Shown piece after piece: positions 37,601 to 48,100 of a stretch of 64,000 nucleotides of DNA; the stretch's first letter is position 1; the number at the start of each line of letters is the position of its first letter. Below the pieces are notes generated by a model. That model did no database searches. It had not been told where the DNA came from and saw nothing but the letters and a program-made list of their open reading frames with translations. Both the position numbers and the translations under genes were made by a program. The stretch is from Wenyingzhuangia aestuarii (GTDB taxonomy: Bacteria > Bacteroidota > Bacteroidia > Flavobacteriales > Flavobacteriaceae). The DNA lies in NCBI RefSeq assembly GCF_011927765.1, contig NZ_JAATJG010000002.1, positions 124,001-188,000 on the forward strand, given 5' to 3'.

Positions 37601-38590
37601 TTATTTATCTTCTAACTTCCAAGTTCTAACCCAATCGTATTTGGTGGTTAAATCATCAAAAGAGCCCGTTTCAAAAATACTTCCCTCTGGGTCAATTGGG
37701 TTCCAATCGTAAGTTTCTATAGCCATGGTAATGTAACCTTCTAAATCAAAATCTGTTGTGGGAGTAATAGAATAAACGTGTTTACCGTCTAGATAGAATA
37801 AAATTTCAGTGGGAGATTTCCACCAACATCCATATACAAAAAATCTACTATTGTTTGTTTCTGTTAATTTAATACTTCCAGATGCTCTGGTTTCTTCACC
37901 TATGTCACAACTTCTGTTGTGTCTAATTGTATTTGAGTGGTAAATTTTATCCCAGCCGCTAGCCCAAGAATGGGTATTGCTATGTACACGACCTACACAT
38001 TCTTGAATATCTAGTTCTAGTTTTCTAATAGGACCATTGTCGCAGTTTTGTTTAAATGCAATCCAAAAGGTAGAAGACATAACAGTTTTGTTTGCTTTCA
38101 TTCTACATTCGTAATACAATCCATGTTTTGCAGTTGTTTTAGATCTAATAATTGCTCCTCCGTGAGTCCAATTTATATTTCTTACGTTTTTTGGTGTGTC
38201 ATATTTTACAGTGGTTACATTTAAATTTCCATCACTTACGCTCACATTTTCAGCTTCAAATAAAGCAGGAGGTCTACCGTACCAACTAAATCCATCGGTA
38301 GCTGGGTTTCTGTGCCATTTATCATCATCAAAAGTAGTGCTGTTAAATTCGTCAGAAAGTGTTTCTACTTTTACCCATGTTTTGTCAGTAGGTGTAGGAT
38401 TTTCGGTGCTTAAAAAATAAGGCTGATCTGGAGAAGGAGCTGTGTCTTCTTCTGTTTCATCAGGTTGATTTTCTTCTGTACTAGGAGGGGGAATAAAGTT
38501 GATGTCAGAAGTGTTCTTTTTACTACATGATACAATCATCATGCAGAAAAGAAATAAAGGGAACTTTAAATGTTTAAGAAAAAATAACAT
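37601..38590 (-). CDS. GH16 family endo-glycanase, lipoprotein
   Basis: 329 residues. A lipobox (MMIVSC, Cys22) follows a hydrophobic signal, then an acidic Pro-rich linker, so the enzyme is probably outer-membrane anchored. The GH16 domain begins WVKVETLSDEFNSTTFDDDKW. The catalytic beta-strand motif E-x-D-x-x-E is intact: E192, D194, E197 within LELDIQECVG. The WYGRPPALFEAENVSV and HGGAIIRSKTTAKHGLYYEC blocks recall beta-agarases and porphyranases, so a red-algal galactan is the likely substrate; the subfamily is uncertain. It stands apart from the other catabolic genes at 56-64 kb. Confidence 0.85.
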   Translation of the reverse strand: MLFFLKHLKFPLFLFCMMIVSCSKKNTSDINFIPPPSTEENQPDETEEDTAPSPDQPYFLSTENPTPTDKTWVKVETLSDEFNSTTFDDDKWHRNPATDGFSWYGRPPALFEAENVSVSDGNLNVTTVKYDTPKNVRNINWTHGGAIIRSKTTAKHGLYYECRMKANKTVMSSTFWIAFKQNCDNGPIRKLELDIQECVGRVHSNTHSWASGWDKIYHSNTIRHNRSCDIGEETRASGSIKLTETNNSRFFVYGCWWKSPTEILFYLDGKHVYSITPTTDFDLEGYITMAIETYDWNPIDPEGSIFETGSFDDLTTKYDWVRTWKLEDK

Positions 38591-38631
38591 GTTTACTATT
38601 TGTTTGTTGTGTTACAAAGTAAATAGTAAAC
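38591..38631. promoter_or_regulatory. Inverted repeat directly upstream of the GH16 start
   Basis: Perfect 11-bp arms gtttactattt (38591-38601) and aaatagtaaac (38621-38631) with a 19-nt spacer, touching the start codon of the GH16 gene. It could be an operator or a 5' mRNA hairpin. Confidence 0.45.
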
Positions 38632-38717
38632 AGTGTTTTATAGGATAACAAATACTCTTTTTAGAGAAACAAAGGTTGAATGTTTTTGTTTAGAGTGTCT
38701 AAAAAAAGGATGTGTTG

Positions 38718-39146
38718 TTAGTATTGAATAATTTCATTTTCGTTAAAATGGAAAGTACTTTCTATAACTGCATTTTCATCGCTGTCAGAACCGTGTATAG
38801 CATTGTTAGAAATTGAAGTAGCATATAAGTTTCTAATGGTTCCTTCGGCAGGATCAACCGTAGCACCAATTAAAGCTCTAAAATCTTCTACAGCATTTTT
38901 TTTCTCTAAAATGGCCGCGATAATTGGACCGCTAATCATAAAGTCTATTAATTCTTGAAAAAACTTTTTGTCTTTATGGATTGCATAAAATTCAGCAGCT
39001 TTTTCAGGAGATAGTTTGGTTAATTTTAAAGCTACTATTTTAAAGCCAGAATTGGTTATTTTCTGAATAATAGCCCCAGTGTTACCCTGAGCAATTGCAT
39101 CAGGTTTAATCATTGTAAAGGTTCTGTTGTTAGTCATTGTTGACAT
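38718..39146 (-). CDS. ndk: Nucleoside-diphosphate kinase
   Basis: 142 residues, full length. It transfers the terminal phosphate from ATP to other nucleoside diphosphates via a phospho-histidine. Motifs are [10 protein letters not shown] at the N-terminus, [20 protein letters not shown] and GPIIAAILE, and the active-site segment [13 protein letters not shown] holds the catalytic His. The start could also be the ATG three codons in (MTNNRTFT). It diverges from the Pel-like operon and has no operon partner. Confidence 0.95.
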   Translation of the reverse strand: MSTMTNNRTFTMIKPDAIAQGNTGAIIQKITNSGFKIVALKLTKLSPEKAAEFYAIHKDKKFFQELIDFMISGPIIAAILEKKNAVEDFRALIGATVDPAEGTIRNLYATSISNNAIHGSDSDENAVIESTFHFNENEIIQY

Positions 39147-39239
39147 TCTTTGGTTTAAGAAGCTAATATACTTTTTTCATAAAATATAAACCAATGTTTA
39201 ATCAAGTAATTAGAATATTGATATTTGACAAATTTATGG

Positions 39240-39270
39240 TTGTTCTACGGTTTGTTAATTGTTATATTTG
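39240..39270 (+). promoter_or_regulatory. Promoter of the Pel-like operon
   Basis: TATATTTG at 39263-39270 is a perfect Bacteroidota -7 box. 19 nt upstream lies TTGT (39240-39243), a near match to the -33 TTTG. The pelF ATG is 32 nt past the -7 box. Confidence 0.55.
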
Positions 39271-39301
39271 TGGTTAATCCCAAAACAAAGAACCCTACAG
39301 G

Positions 39302-40771
39302 ATGGCTAAATCAGTAACGTTAATTGGTGAAGGGAATTATCCTTTTATGGGAGGAGGGGTTTCTACCTGGTGTCACTCTATTTGTACTGAAATAAGCGAT
39401 GTTGATTTTAGTGTGTTTTCTTTTACAGCAGATGTTGTTGCCCCTATTTATGAACTACCTAAGAATGTGGTTTCTGTAAAACAAGTACCTTTATGGTCTG
39501 TAGAAGAGCCCATTGAACTGTTAAGATACAATGAAAAGTATTTTGATAGGGTCTTAAAAAAAGAAAGAACCAAGTCTAGTGTAATTCGCAATCAATTTAT
39601 TCCTCTTTTTGATCAGTTTATAAAAGCTATTTTTTCTAAAGAAGATGATGCTGAATATCTCTTAGAATTGTTAGTTCAATTGTATACCTATTTTACAAAA
39701 TACGATTACAAAGAGAGTATGTATAGTATTGAAGTCTGGGATCATTACAAAGGTGTAGTAAGTAATATATCTGAGGATGATACCTATATTTCTAAAGTAA
39801 AAATATCAGACATTGTAACCTCTTTAAGGTGGATTTATCGTTTTTTATTGCCAATTACTATAGATTTAGATAAAACAGATATCAATCATGTTACCATATC
39901 TGGATTTCCTTTTTTACCCGTAATTATTGCCAAACACAAACACAATACTCCTGTAGTATTAACAGAGCATGGAGTGTTTATGAGAGAGAGACTTATCAAC
40001 TTAAGTAGTTCTCCTATGTCTTATTTTTTGAAATTATTTTTGATCAATTTCTCCAAAATAATAACAAGACTAGCTTATAATAGTTGCGATGTAATTGTAT
40101 CTGTAAATACCTACAATTTAAAGTGGGCAGAAATGTACGGGGCCGATCCTAAAAAATTTAAAGTAATCTACAATGGTGTAGATGAAGAACGATTTGTGCC
40201 AAAACCAAAACCCAACAAACATAAAGATACCAAAGTGGTAGTAGCTGCTGCTAGAATTTTTGAGTTAAAAGACATTTTAACCATGATAAGATCTTGTGCG
40301 GAGGTTAAAAAAGAAATCCCAAACTTAAAATACATTGTATATGGTAATAATGATGCTGTTCCAGAGTATACCGTAAAATGTGAAAATTTAATAAAGGAAT
40401 TAGGTTTAGAAGACTGTTTTATTTTAGCAGGTTTAAACACAGATCCTCCTTCTATTTTTGTGGAGGGAGATATTTCTATTTTAACTTCTATTTCAGAAGG
40501 TTTTCCATACACCATTATAGAATCTATGAGTTGTGGAGTACCTGTGGTTTCTACAGATGTTGGTGGTGTTAAAGAGGCTATAGAACACGGTGTAGATGGT
40601 TTTGTTTGTAAGCCCAAAGATTATAAAGGAATAGCAGAAAAGGTAATTCTTTTGTTAAAAGATGACGAGTTAAGAAAAGAAATGGCTAGAAAAAGTAGAG
40701 AAAAAGTAGTAAACAATTTTACAATTAAAGTAGTAAAAGATGCATACTCAGAACTATATAAATCATTATAA
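39302..40771 (+). CDS. pelF: PelF-type GT4 glycosyltransferase
   Basis: 489 residues. The PelF signature is at the start: LIGEGNYPFMGGGVSTWCHS. The donor site ISEGFPYTIIESMSCGVPVV has E399 and E407 (E-x7-E), and the C-terminus carries VVAAARIFELKDILTMIRS. In Pseudomonas, PelF is the soluble cytoplasmic polymerase that uses UDP-HexNAc to make the GalNAc/GlcN-rich Pel polymer. The next gene is PelG-like, as in known pel operons, which supports the call. It leads a six-gene operon with gaps of 0-3 nt or overlaps. Confidence 0.88.
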   Translation: MAKSVTLIGEGNYPFMGGGVSTWCHSICTEISDVDFSVFSFTADVVAPIYELPKNVVSVKQVPLWSVEEPIELLRYNEKYFDRVLKKERTKSSVIRNQFIPLFDQFIKAIFSKEDDAEYLLELLVQLYTYFTKYDYKESMYSIEVWDHYKGVVSNISEDDTYISKVKISDIVTSLRWIYRFLLPITIDLDKTDINHVTISGFPFLPVIIAKHKHNTPVVLTEHGVFMRERLINLSSSPMSYFLKLFLINFSKIITRLAYNSCDVIVSVNTYNLKWAEMYGADPKKFKVIYNGVDEERFVPKPKPNKHKDTKVVVAAARIFELKDILTMIRSCAEVKKEIPNLKYIVYGNNDAVPEYTVKCENLIKELGLEDCFILAGLNTDPPSIFVEGDISILTSISEGFPYTIIESMSCGVPVVSTDVGGVKEAIEHGVDGFVCKPKDYKGIAEKVILLLKDDELRKEMARKSREKVVNNFTIKVVKDAYSELYKSL

Positions 40772-40773
40772 TT

Positions 40774-42363
40774 TTGAATCCAATTCCTGAGAAAGTTTCA
40801 GATTTAATACTAGAAATAAAGAACTTAATAGGTATGCCTGTTGGGGCTAATGCTGTTATGGCTGTGTTAGAATCTATGGGGATTAGAGAAATTGATGTGG
40901 TAGAAGATTACCAACAAGAATCTTTGGCAACAATGGCTACACTTATTTATAACGAATTATTAAAAGAGGAATATACAGATGAAGAAATGAATCCTTCTAA
41001 TTTAGACGTATATGTATCGTCATATGAGGGTTTTAATAAAGTTAAAGAGGGAACAAAGTTCTACATAAAAGGATTGTTTAGTGTGTTGCCTGTGTTTCTT
41101 CAAATTTTTTGTGTGGTCTATTTTGGTTATGCTATTTGGGTAAATGTTGGTTTTAACGATTTGCAAAGTACAGCCGTTGTTTTGGCTGTAATTTGGGCTT
41201 TAATTTTAACAGGAGGATTTATACAGGTTATAGGTAGAGTAGGCTCTTATTATTGGAGTTCCTTGCAAAGAGTAAAATCGTACATAGCCATGAATAGGCT
41301 GTTTTTTAAAGCCGCTAGATTTGTGGTCTTTGTATTGTTGTTTATGAATATAGTCAACTTTTTTCTTCATCTATATCCGTACATAATGATGCTTATTTTT
41401 AGTATTTATACATTTCTAATAAGTATTCTTTTGTTGAGTTTAGCCTTAATGTACCCTATAGAAAAAAGATGGACTATTTTGTTTTCTATATCAGTAGCTA
41501 CAAGTATTGCTTTATGCTTGCACTTTTATACAAATATTCATGTTTTTATTACCCATTGGATAGGAATCTCTATTGTTATTTTAGAATCTTTTTTAGTGTA
41601 TAAATGGTCTTTTAAAGGTGTTGAAAGTCAAAAGAAAAAAGATGCCAAAAAGTTTATTAGATATGGAGTTATAATTTACAACAATAACTTGTATTTTTTG
41701 TATGGTGTTTTTTTGTACATCTTAATTTTTATGGATCGCTTTTTAGCTTGGTCTGCAGATAGAGATAATACGGTTATTCCTTATATAGTATACTATGAAA
41801 AGGATTATGAAATAGGAATGGATTTGTCTATTATTATTTTCTTTTTAGTAGCTGGAGTTTTAGAATATAGTATGCATGTTTTTTCTAAACAGTTGTCTGT
41901 TGTCTTACAAAAATTAGATTTTTATAGCTTAACTGTTTTTAAAAGGGAGTTTGCTTATTTGTATTTAAGAAACTTACTTGTGTTTTTAGGAACCTCTTTA
42001 GTGGCTTTTTTATTGGTCTACAGTTTTATGTATTACGACTGGGGGTATAAAAGTGCCTTTGGAGAAAGTTTTCCGGAAATTAGTAACAAAGTACTTATGT
42101 ATGGTAGTGTAGGTTATTTTTGTTTGTCGTGGGGGATGCTAAATGTATTGTATATGTTCCGATTGAATCAACCTAAAAATGCTGTTAAAATTATAATCTT
42201 AGCAGTAATTATAGATTTTGTAGTAGGAGCACTTTGCAGCAGAATGATTAGTTATGAGTACAGTGTGTATGGAATGTTAGCAGGTATGTTATTTTTCTTA
42301 CTAGGAAGTCTTTATTATAATTATAAAATCTTTTCAAGAATAGACTATTATGCCGTGTTATAG
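40774..42363 (+). CDS. PelG-like polysaccharide transport membrane protein
   Basis: 529 residues with about twelve membrane helices. PelG is the MATE/MOP-like inner-membrane partner of PelF. The segment YGVFLYILIFMDRFLAWSAD (D321 in FMDRF) and the later PYIVYYEKDYEIGMDLSIII closely recall PelG, where an I/F-D-K/R-x-I/L-F-W pattern precedes a similar loop. The first 105 residues form a soluble, acidic extension (VAVLESMG-like helices) not expected in PelG. It starts at a TTG 2 nt after the pelF stop; no ATG gives a complete N-terminus. Confidence 0.72.
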   Translation: MNPIPEKVSDLILEIKNLIGMPVGANAVMAVLESMGIREIDVVEDYQQESLATMATLIYNELLKEEYTDEEMNPSNLDVYVSSYEGFNKVKEGTKFYIKGLFSVLPVFLQIFCVVYFGYAIWVNVGFNDLQSTAVVLAVIWALILTGGFIQVIGRVGSYYWSSLQRVKSYIAMNRLFFKAARFVVFVLLFMNIVNFFLHLYPYIMMLIFSIYTFLISILLLSLALMYPIEKRWTILFSISVATSIALCLHFYTNIHVFITHWIGISIVILESFLVYKWSFKGVESQKKKDAKKFIRYGVIIYNNNLYFLYGVFLYILIFMDRFLAWSADRDNTVIPYIVYYEKDYEIGMDLSIIIFFLVAGVLEYSMHVFSKQLSVVLQKLDFYSLTVFKREFAYLYLRNLLVFLGTSLVAFLLVYSFMYYDWGYKSAFGESFPEISNKVLMYGSVGYFCLSWGMLNVLYMFRLNQPKNAVKIIILAVIIDFVVGALCSRMISYEYSVYGMLAGMLFFLLGSLYYNYKIFSRIDYYAVL

Positions 42364-43147
42364 TAAATTAAATATAATAGTAATGTTGATGATGTTTTCG
42401 TCTATTTTTGGGGCTAACAAACCCGATTTTTTTGTGTGTTATGCAAAGGTGCCTACATCTCAAATACAAGGGTTTAATACGGTATTTTTAGAATCTGCTT
42501 TTTACAATCATGCCGAGGTAGAGTTACTAAAGAAAAACAACAAAAAAGTATATGCTTACATCAGCCTAACAGAAGTAAGCAAACATAATACAGGTTTGTA
42601 TCAAAAGTTAAGTCCTTATTTGTTGTCAGAAAACAGCAATTGGAATAGTGCCTATATCAATATTTCTAAAGCTAAGGCAAGAGCTATTCTTATAGATGAA
42701 ATAGCAACTATTTATAGCAAAGGCTTTGATGGGCTTTTGTTAGACAATTTAGACAATGCATCAATTCATGGTCCATACAAGGTTTTACAGTCTAGTTTGA
42801 TCCAGTTAATAGAAGAAATTAATCATAAATTTTCGGATAAAGATTTAATCCAAAATGGAGGGTTGTTTTTGTTAGAAAAAACACATACAGTCATAAAAGG
42901 AATATTGGTAGAGTCTGTTTTTACAGATTACGATTTTCAGTTAAAAACATATAAAATAAGAAACAAGCAAGAAGCTGTGCTTAAAAAAACAAGTTTCATA
43001 AATACCATAAAACATTACAAGTTAAAAGGGTATGTAATAGAATACGCAAGCCAAAAAAGCGTAGTTCAAAAAATTTATAGAAAATATAATTTAAATCAGT
43101 TATCTGTTGTGGTAACGGATATTAATTTATCAAATAATTTAAAATAA
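42350..43147 (+). CDS. GH114-like secreted glycosidase (PelA hydrolase-like)
   Basis: 265 residues. A signal peptide (LNIIVMLMMFSSIFGA) suggests export to the periplasm. The rest is a TIM-barrel like GH114 endo-alpha-1,4-polygalactosaminidases: KVYAYISLTEVS, then GFDGLLLDNLDN at residues 125-136, and IQNGGLFLLEKT. The hydrolase domain of PelA belongs to the same superfamily, and the position next to pelF/pelG fits. Activity is not proven; which acidic residues are catalytic I cannot say. It overlaps the PelG-like gene by 14 nt. Confidence 0.72.
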   Translation: MPCYSKLNIIVMLMMFSSIFGANKPDFFVCYAKVPTSQIQGFNTVFLESAFYNHAEVELLKKNNKKVYAYISLTEVSKHNTGLYQKLSPYLLSENSNWNSAYINISKAKARAILIDEIATIYSKGFDGLLLDNLDNASIHGPYKVLQSSLIQLIEEINHKFSDKDLIQNGGLFLLEKTHTVIKGILVESVFTDYDFQLKTYKIRNKQEAVLKKTSFINTIKHYKLKGYVIEYASQKSVVQKIYRKYNLNQLSVVVTDINLSNNLK

Positions 43148-43150
43148 AGT

Positions 43151-45103
43151 ATGCTATATATAGGTCCTTTAAGAGTCCTTTTATTAGTGCTTTTTTTCTT
43201 ATTTATAGGAAAAAAAGTATTTAGATACCCTTTGCCCGATGACAGAATTAATTTTTTTGTTAGAAAATGGCTTAAGTATGGAACCTTTATGTTTGTGAGT
43301 GTGTTTATACTACATCAACTAGGTTTTTATGACTTGTTTACTGTGTTGTTAATTATTGTGTTGCTAGTAGTAGCACATATTTTGGGAATTAAGTTTAGAG
43401 ATATTTTTGCCATTAGCGAACGATCTAATGTTTTGTTATTGTACTGGGTAAATCTTTTAGAAAAAAAATATTTGGGAACTTATGAAGTCAAGCCCAAAAA
43501 GAAAATTCAGATCATAAAAGGAGAGTACATGTTCCTTATTAATATCTTATTAGTAAGTGGGGTCTTGTTCTATTTTTTAAGTAACGATTTGTTTACATCT
43601 ACCTTTTTATGGAATGATGATTTACTGAAGATTAGACTTTTTAACAGTCAAAAATGGTTTGTAGAAGGAATGGTAGAAATGGGAGATTTTCCATTTATTT
43701 CTATTTATGCAAAACTTACAGGATTAACTAACGAGCTAGCTTTAAAAACTTTTGGAGTGGTAGAGTTAATTATTTTGGCTGTTGTTATTTGTTGGTTTAC
43801 ATATAGAGTAACCAACAGGTCACATATTTTGGCAACATTAGCTATGCTATCATTAGTAGGCTTGTTTTTATATGCACCTATACATACCGGATATTTAACG
43901 GCTCACAACTCTATTTATTTAAGTTTAAGTTTTGCGTTACCTTTAATGGTGTTTGCTATGGAGCAAAAAAAAGAGTTGGTATATCACAGATTGTTTTGGT
44001 TTAGAATGCCTGTCATTTTTTTAACCTTATTTTTTATAAACCTACATGTTTACATTGTTATATTACCTGTGTTTTTTGTATCGTTAGCTTTATTTAAAAA
44101 GAGTAAAAAAGGAACTTTAAGGTTTTTAGGAGCCTATGCTTTATCGCTAACAATAGGTTTCATATATATTTATTTAGTAGCAGATTGGAACTATTTTATG
44201 GCCTATATAAGAACCAATTTAATTGCCGTAAACACCTACACCTATCCGGAAACCATTAAATACAATTGGAGCGATTACATAAACTGGTATCTGTACATAG
44301 GTTTGTTTTTTAATGCTTTATTATTCATCACCTTTAAAAAGAAAAATGTAGACACAAAAGTATTGGTTTTTAATTCTTTTATGGTTTTTGTGTTTTTGCT
44401 GTTTAAAGTCAATACTTATTTTATAGATAAAGATGTCTTAACAATTATTGTTAGAATTTTTATGCCTGCAACGGTAGTATCTGCTCTATACGCTGTATAC
44501 AGTAATGTATTAGGATTTACGTTTTTACAAAAGTTAAGAACCAGTACTGTTGCTAGTTTGTTGTGTATTAGTGTGTTTCTAGGTTTGTGTTTTAATTATC
44601 AAAAAGATAAAATTCACAACATTGTAAAGCCAGATAATTATGCCAATACCGTTTTAGAAGCTTACAATAAAATATTGATGAATAACTTGCCTTATTCTTA
44701 TATGTTGGTGAATGATAGTGAGCACTTTATCTTAAATAGTGATAGTCATTTTTTGATGAACTATAATGAGTTTACTCACAATTATGCAGAAAAAGATTCC
44801 ATATATAACAAGTATAAAACAAAGCAGAAAGTTTTAAAAAAACATCCTGAATATGTATTGCCTAACAGTATATATGTGTTTAAATACGATGATTATGGGA
44901 AAAATAATTCTGATGATCGTATAAGTAATATAAAAGAGATTAAAGAAAATAGCCGTGAAAATACTGCTATAGACAGTGTGTTAAACATACTAAGAAAAAG
45001 AGGTAGAACAGTAAAGGTGTATTACAAAGAGAATAATATATCGGTATATGAAATAGAAAATATTTCTAACTCTAGTAATGTAATAGATTTAATGTTTCAG
45101 TAA
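43151..45103 (+). CDS. Polytopic membrane protein of unknown function in the Pel-like operon
   Basis: 650 residues. There are about twelve hydrophobic segments in the first 500 residues and then a soluble C-terminal part of about 150 residues (after NYQKDKIHNIVKPDNYANT). A loop after the fourth or fifth segment (FLWNDDLLKIRLFNSQKWF) has paired Asp residues, recalling GT-C-type membrane transferases, but no family match is certain. No GGDEF, GAF or PilZ-like motif is seen, so it is not an obvious PelD. In the operon it takes the place where an inner-membrane assembly component would be expected. Confidence 0.55.
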   Translation: MLYIGPLRVLLLVLFFLFIGKKVFRYPLPDDRINFFVRKWLKYGTFMFVSVFILHQLGFYDLFTVLLIIVLLVVAHILGIKFRDIFAISERSNVLLLYWVNLLEKKYLGTYEVKPKKKIQIIKGEYMFLINILLVSGVLFYFLSNDLFTSTFLWNDDLLKIRLFNSQKWFVEGMVEMGDFPFISIYAKLTGLTNELALKTFGVVELIILAVVICWFTYRVTNRSHILATLAMLSLVGLFLYAPIHTGYLTAHNSIYLSLSFALPLMVFAMEQKKELVYHRLFWFRMPVIFLTLFFINLHVYIVILPVFFVSLALFKKSKKGTLRFLGAYALSLTIGFIYIYLVADWNYFMAYIRTNLIAVNTYTYPETIKYNWSDYINWYLYIGLFFNALLFITFKKKNVDTKVLVFNSFMVFVFLLFKVNTYFIDKDVLTIIVRIFMPATVVSALYAVYSNVLGFTFLQKLRTSTVASLLCISVFLGLCFNYQKDKIHNIVKPDNYANTVLEAYNKILMNNLPYSYMLVNDSEHFILNSDSHFLMNYNEFTHNYAEKDSIYNKYKTKQKVLKKHPEYVLPNSIYVFKYDDYGKNNSDDRISNIKEIKENSRENTAIDSVLNILRKRGRTVKVYYKENNISVYEIENISNSSNVIDLMFQ

Positions 45104-48100
45104 ATGAATAAATATATAAGTCTTTTAATAGGATTTATTTTTCTTATATCGTGTGGTAAAGAAAAAATAATAAAAAGGAAGATTGTTACTCCTAAGCAAG
45201 ACCATCAAGTTTTGTTTGTAACCAATCCAAAAGATAGCATGTCTTTGGTTATAGAAGATAACATGAGGCACCTGTGTGATTATACCAAATTTTCTTTTAA
45301 AACCATTGAGAATGTAGATCTAGATTATTTAGATAAAATTAACGATAACACTTCTTTGTTAGTACTTACGGGTTCAGATACATTGCATCAAAAAACGATT
45401 AAAAAAATTGTAGAATACGTTAAAAAAGGAGGTACGTTGTGTATTCCTAATGCAACCAAAGATCAAAGATTATCGTATTTATTAGGACTTAAATTAGATG
45501 CCGATTTTGGTTTAGATTTTACCTCTAGCGGATTTTCTTTTAACGAAGTTTTAATTCCAGGTTATCCTAAAAAAACATACAAACCCACCTATGTACATGG
45601 AGGCTTAGGAAGTCATAATTTTAATGAGGATGTAAATGTATACGCATCGGCAGTAAACAATCCGTTGTATCCTGTAATTATAGAAAACTATGTAGGTTTA
45701 GGAAAAACCATTTATGTAAATAGTTATTATCAATACGAAAAAGATGATAGAGGTTTGTTATTTATGCCTGTATTAAAAGCCATGGAAGGAATTCCTTATC
45801 CTATAGCTAATGTTAGTACTATTTTTTTAGATGATTTTCCATCACCCGTATATCCTAGTAAACCAGAACCTATAAAAACAGAATTTAATTTATCTAATGC
45901 TGAATTTGTTAGGCAAATTTGGTGGCCAGATATGGCTAAATATGCAGACTCTTTAGATATTAAATACACAGCATTATCCATATACGACTATAGTTTAAAC
46001 ACCGTACCTCCTTTTTCTTATAGCGAATGGGAACAAGTGCAAGACTCTACCTATGTTGGTAAAAAAAGTATTGTATCAACAATTTCTAAAAGTGTGGTAA
46101 AAGACGGGCACGAGCTCGGTTTACATGGTTACAACCACGTTTCTTTGTTAAATGAGGAATGGAACAAAAGACCAGATTACATGGCCATGGCATTGCAAAG
46201 TGTGTCTAAAAAATGGAAGACAGAAAATTTTGGTAAACTACCTGTTTCTTATGTGCCTCCTACTAATTATATTGATAGTATTGGTATTCAAGCTTTGCGA
46301 AAAGGAATGCCTTCTGTAAAATATATGTGTAGTTTGTATTTGGGAGAAAAACACGATGGTGGTGGTAGAGAGTTTGATGTAGATCCTTATAACAAAAACT
46401 TGTTTGATTACCCCAGAATATCAGATGGTTATGAACCTAATGATAAAATTAAGTTCTCTTATTATTCATTGTTTTTATATACAGGTATTTGGACACACTT
46501 TATTCACCCAGATGATATCTATCAAATTCCAAATGAAAACAATTTAGAAAGTAGGGGAGAGTTTGAGTTTAGAAATAAAAATAGTTTAGGTTGGAGGTCA
46601 ACTCCCTCAAGACCCGATAAAAAAGGTTTGCTAACTCTTTTTATAGAAGATGTTGTAACACCCATTAAAAAAACATACCCATTACAGCGCTACAAAACAG
46701 TAAAAGATGCTGTGCCTATTGTAAAGAATTGGAAAACAACTTATCCAGAATATAAAATTACAGAAGATGAATTAACATTGGTGTCTAACAAAAACACAAA
46801 GGATTCTTACTGGTCTGTATTTATTGGGAAAAATTTTGCTAGAGAATACGAAAAATCCTTAATTGTAAACGATGTTATCTATACCAAAACCAAGTATTTA
46901 GATGGTTACTTGTATTCCTTTTTAATGAAAGAGAAGTCTATAGTTTTAATGAATGTAAATCATCTAAAATCACAACTAGTTCAGCTAAAAACAAGAGATT
47001 TAGAATATGAACTTTTTGAGCTGTTAAATGGTAAAATTAAAAATTTAATTAAACAAAACAGACTAAGAGAGGCTACCAATGCTTTGGAAGCTTATATTAG
47101 TGAAAGGCCAACTATTAAAGACAACGTATTTAGAATTTATGCCAAATACATGTCTTGGCAAAATAGAAACGATGCCACTTGGAAATTCTTGTACGATTAT
47201 AGCAACCGCTACAAAACCAAAGATAATTTTGATTATTCTAAAACTTTAAAACAATACTTAGCATTACCTAGTACCGATGTTTATAATTTATGGTTGTACA
47301 AATACATGTTGTTAGAACCAAAAAACACAGCACATTACAAAGAGTTTATTGCTAATAATTACGAGCCTAGATTTTATAGCGAAATCAAAAGGATGTATAA
47401 AATCATTCAAAAACTAGAGCCTTCTCATCAAAATAGAGCAAACTACTTGATGTTTTTAGTAAGCTATTATCCTGATGATTTTGCCAAAGAATTAAACATG
47501 GATGAGGTGTGTAGCAATCCACTTTTAAAAGAAGAATCTTCAAACTTTGCATGGTTCTTTTCAGAAAGAAAACAATACAAAAAAGCCATTGCTTGCAGTG
47601 GTTGTAATAACGGAATAATAGACGATGATACAAAGTACAGTTGGTATACTGCTTTAGGTGATACTACAGCTGTTAAAACATTGTACTATGATAGATATTT
47701 TAAAGATTTATTATACAACAATCCAGAACAAGCCTTAAAAGAAGTAGCAACTAAAGATGTTTGTAAAGATGAGCTATATGTAAAGCATTCTGATGAAATT
47801 ACTTGGCTATATGCGGGTAAAGAAAATTATAAAAAAGCACTTTCTTGGAGTACTTGTTCAGACAGTATAAAACTGTTAGATAAGTTTGATTGGATGTATA
47901 AAATGCAAGACAAACAAGCGATTAAAACTGCTTATCAAGAACATTTGGCTTTACAAAACCATGCACAAACTAATTTACTAGCAGAAATTGTTGCTTTAAG
48001 AAAAAATAGTTTTTCCAATGCAGATACTAATAATGCATTAAAACAAGCAGAGCAGGCTTATTTAAATTTTGAAGAGCATCACACAGAAGACAATGCTAAA

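Noticed and set aside
40168-40617. 149-codon frame antisense to pelF
   Set aside because: Fully inside the well-supported pelF frame on the other strand, with Ser/Thr/Pro-rich composition typical of a shadow frame.
43151-45103. PelD-type c-di-GMP receptor
   Set aside because: No GGDEF-like RxxD site or GAF-like domain could be found in the 650 residues.
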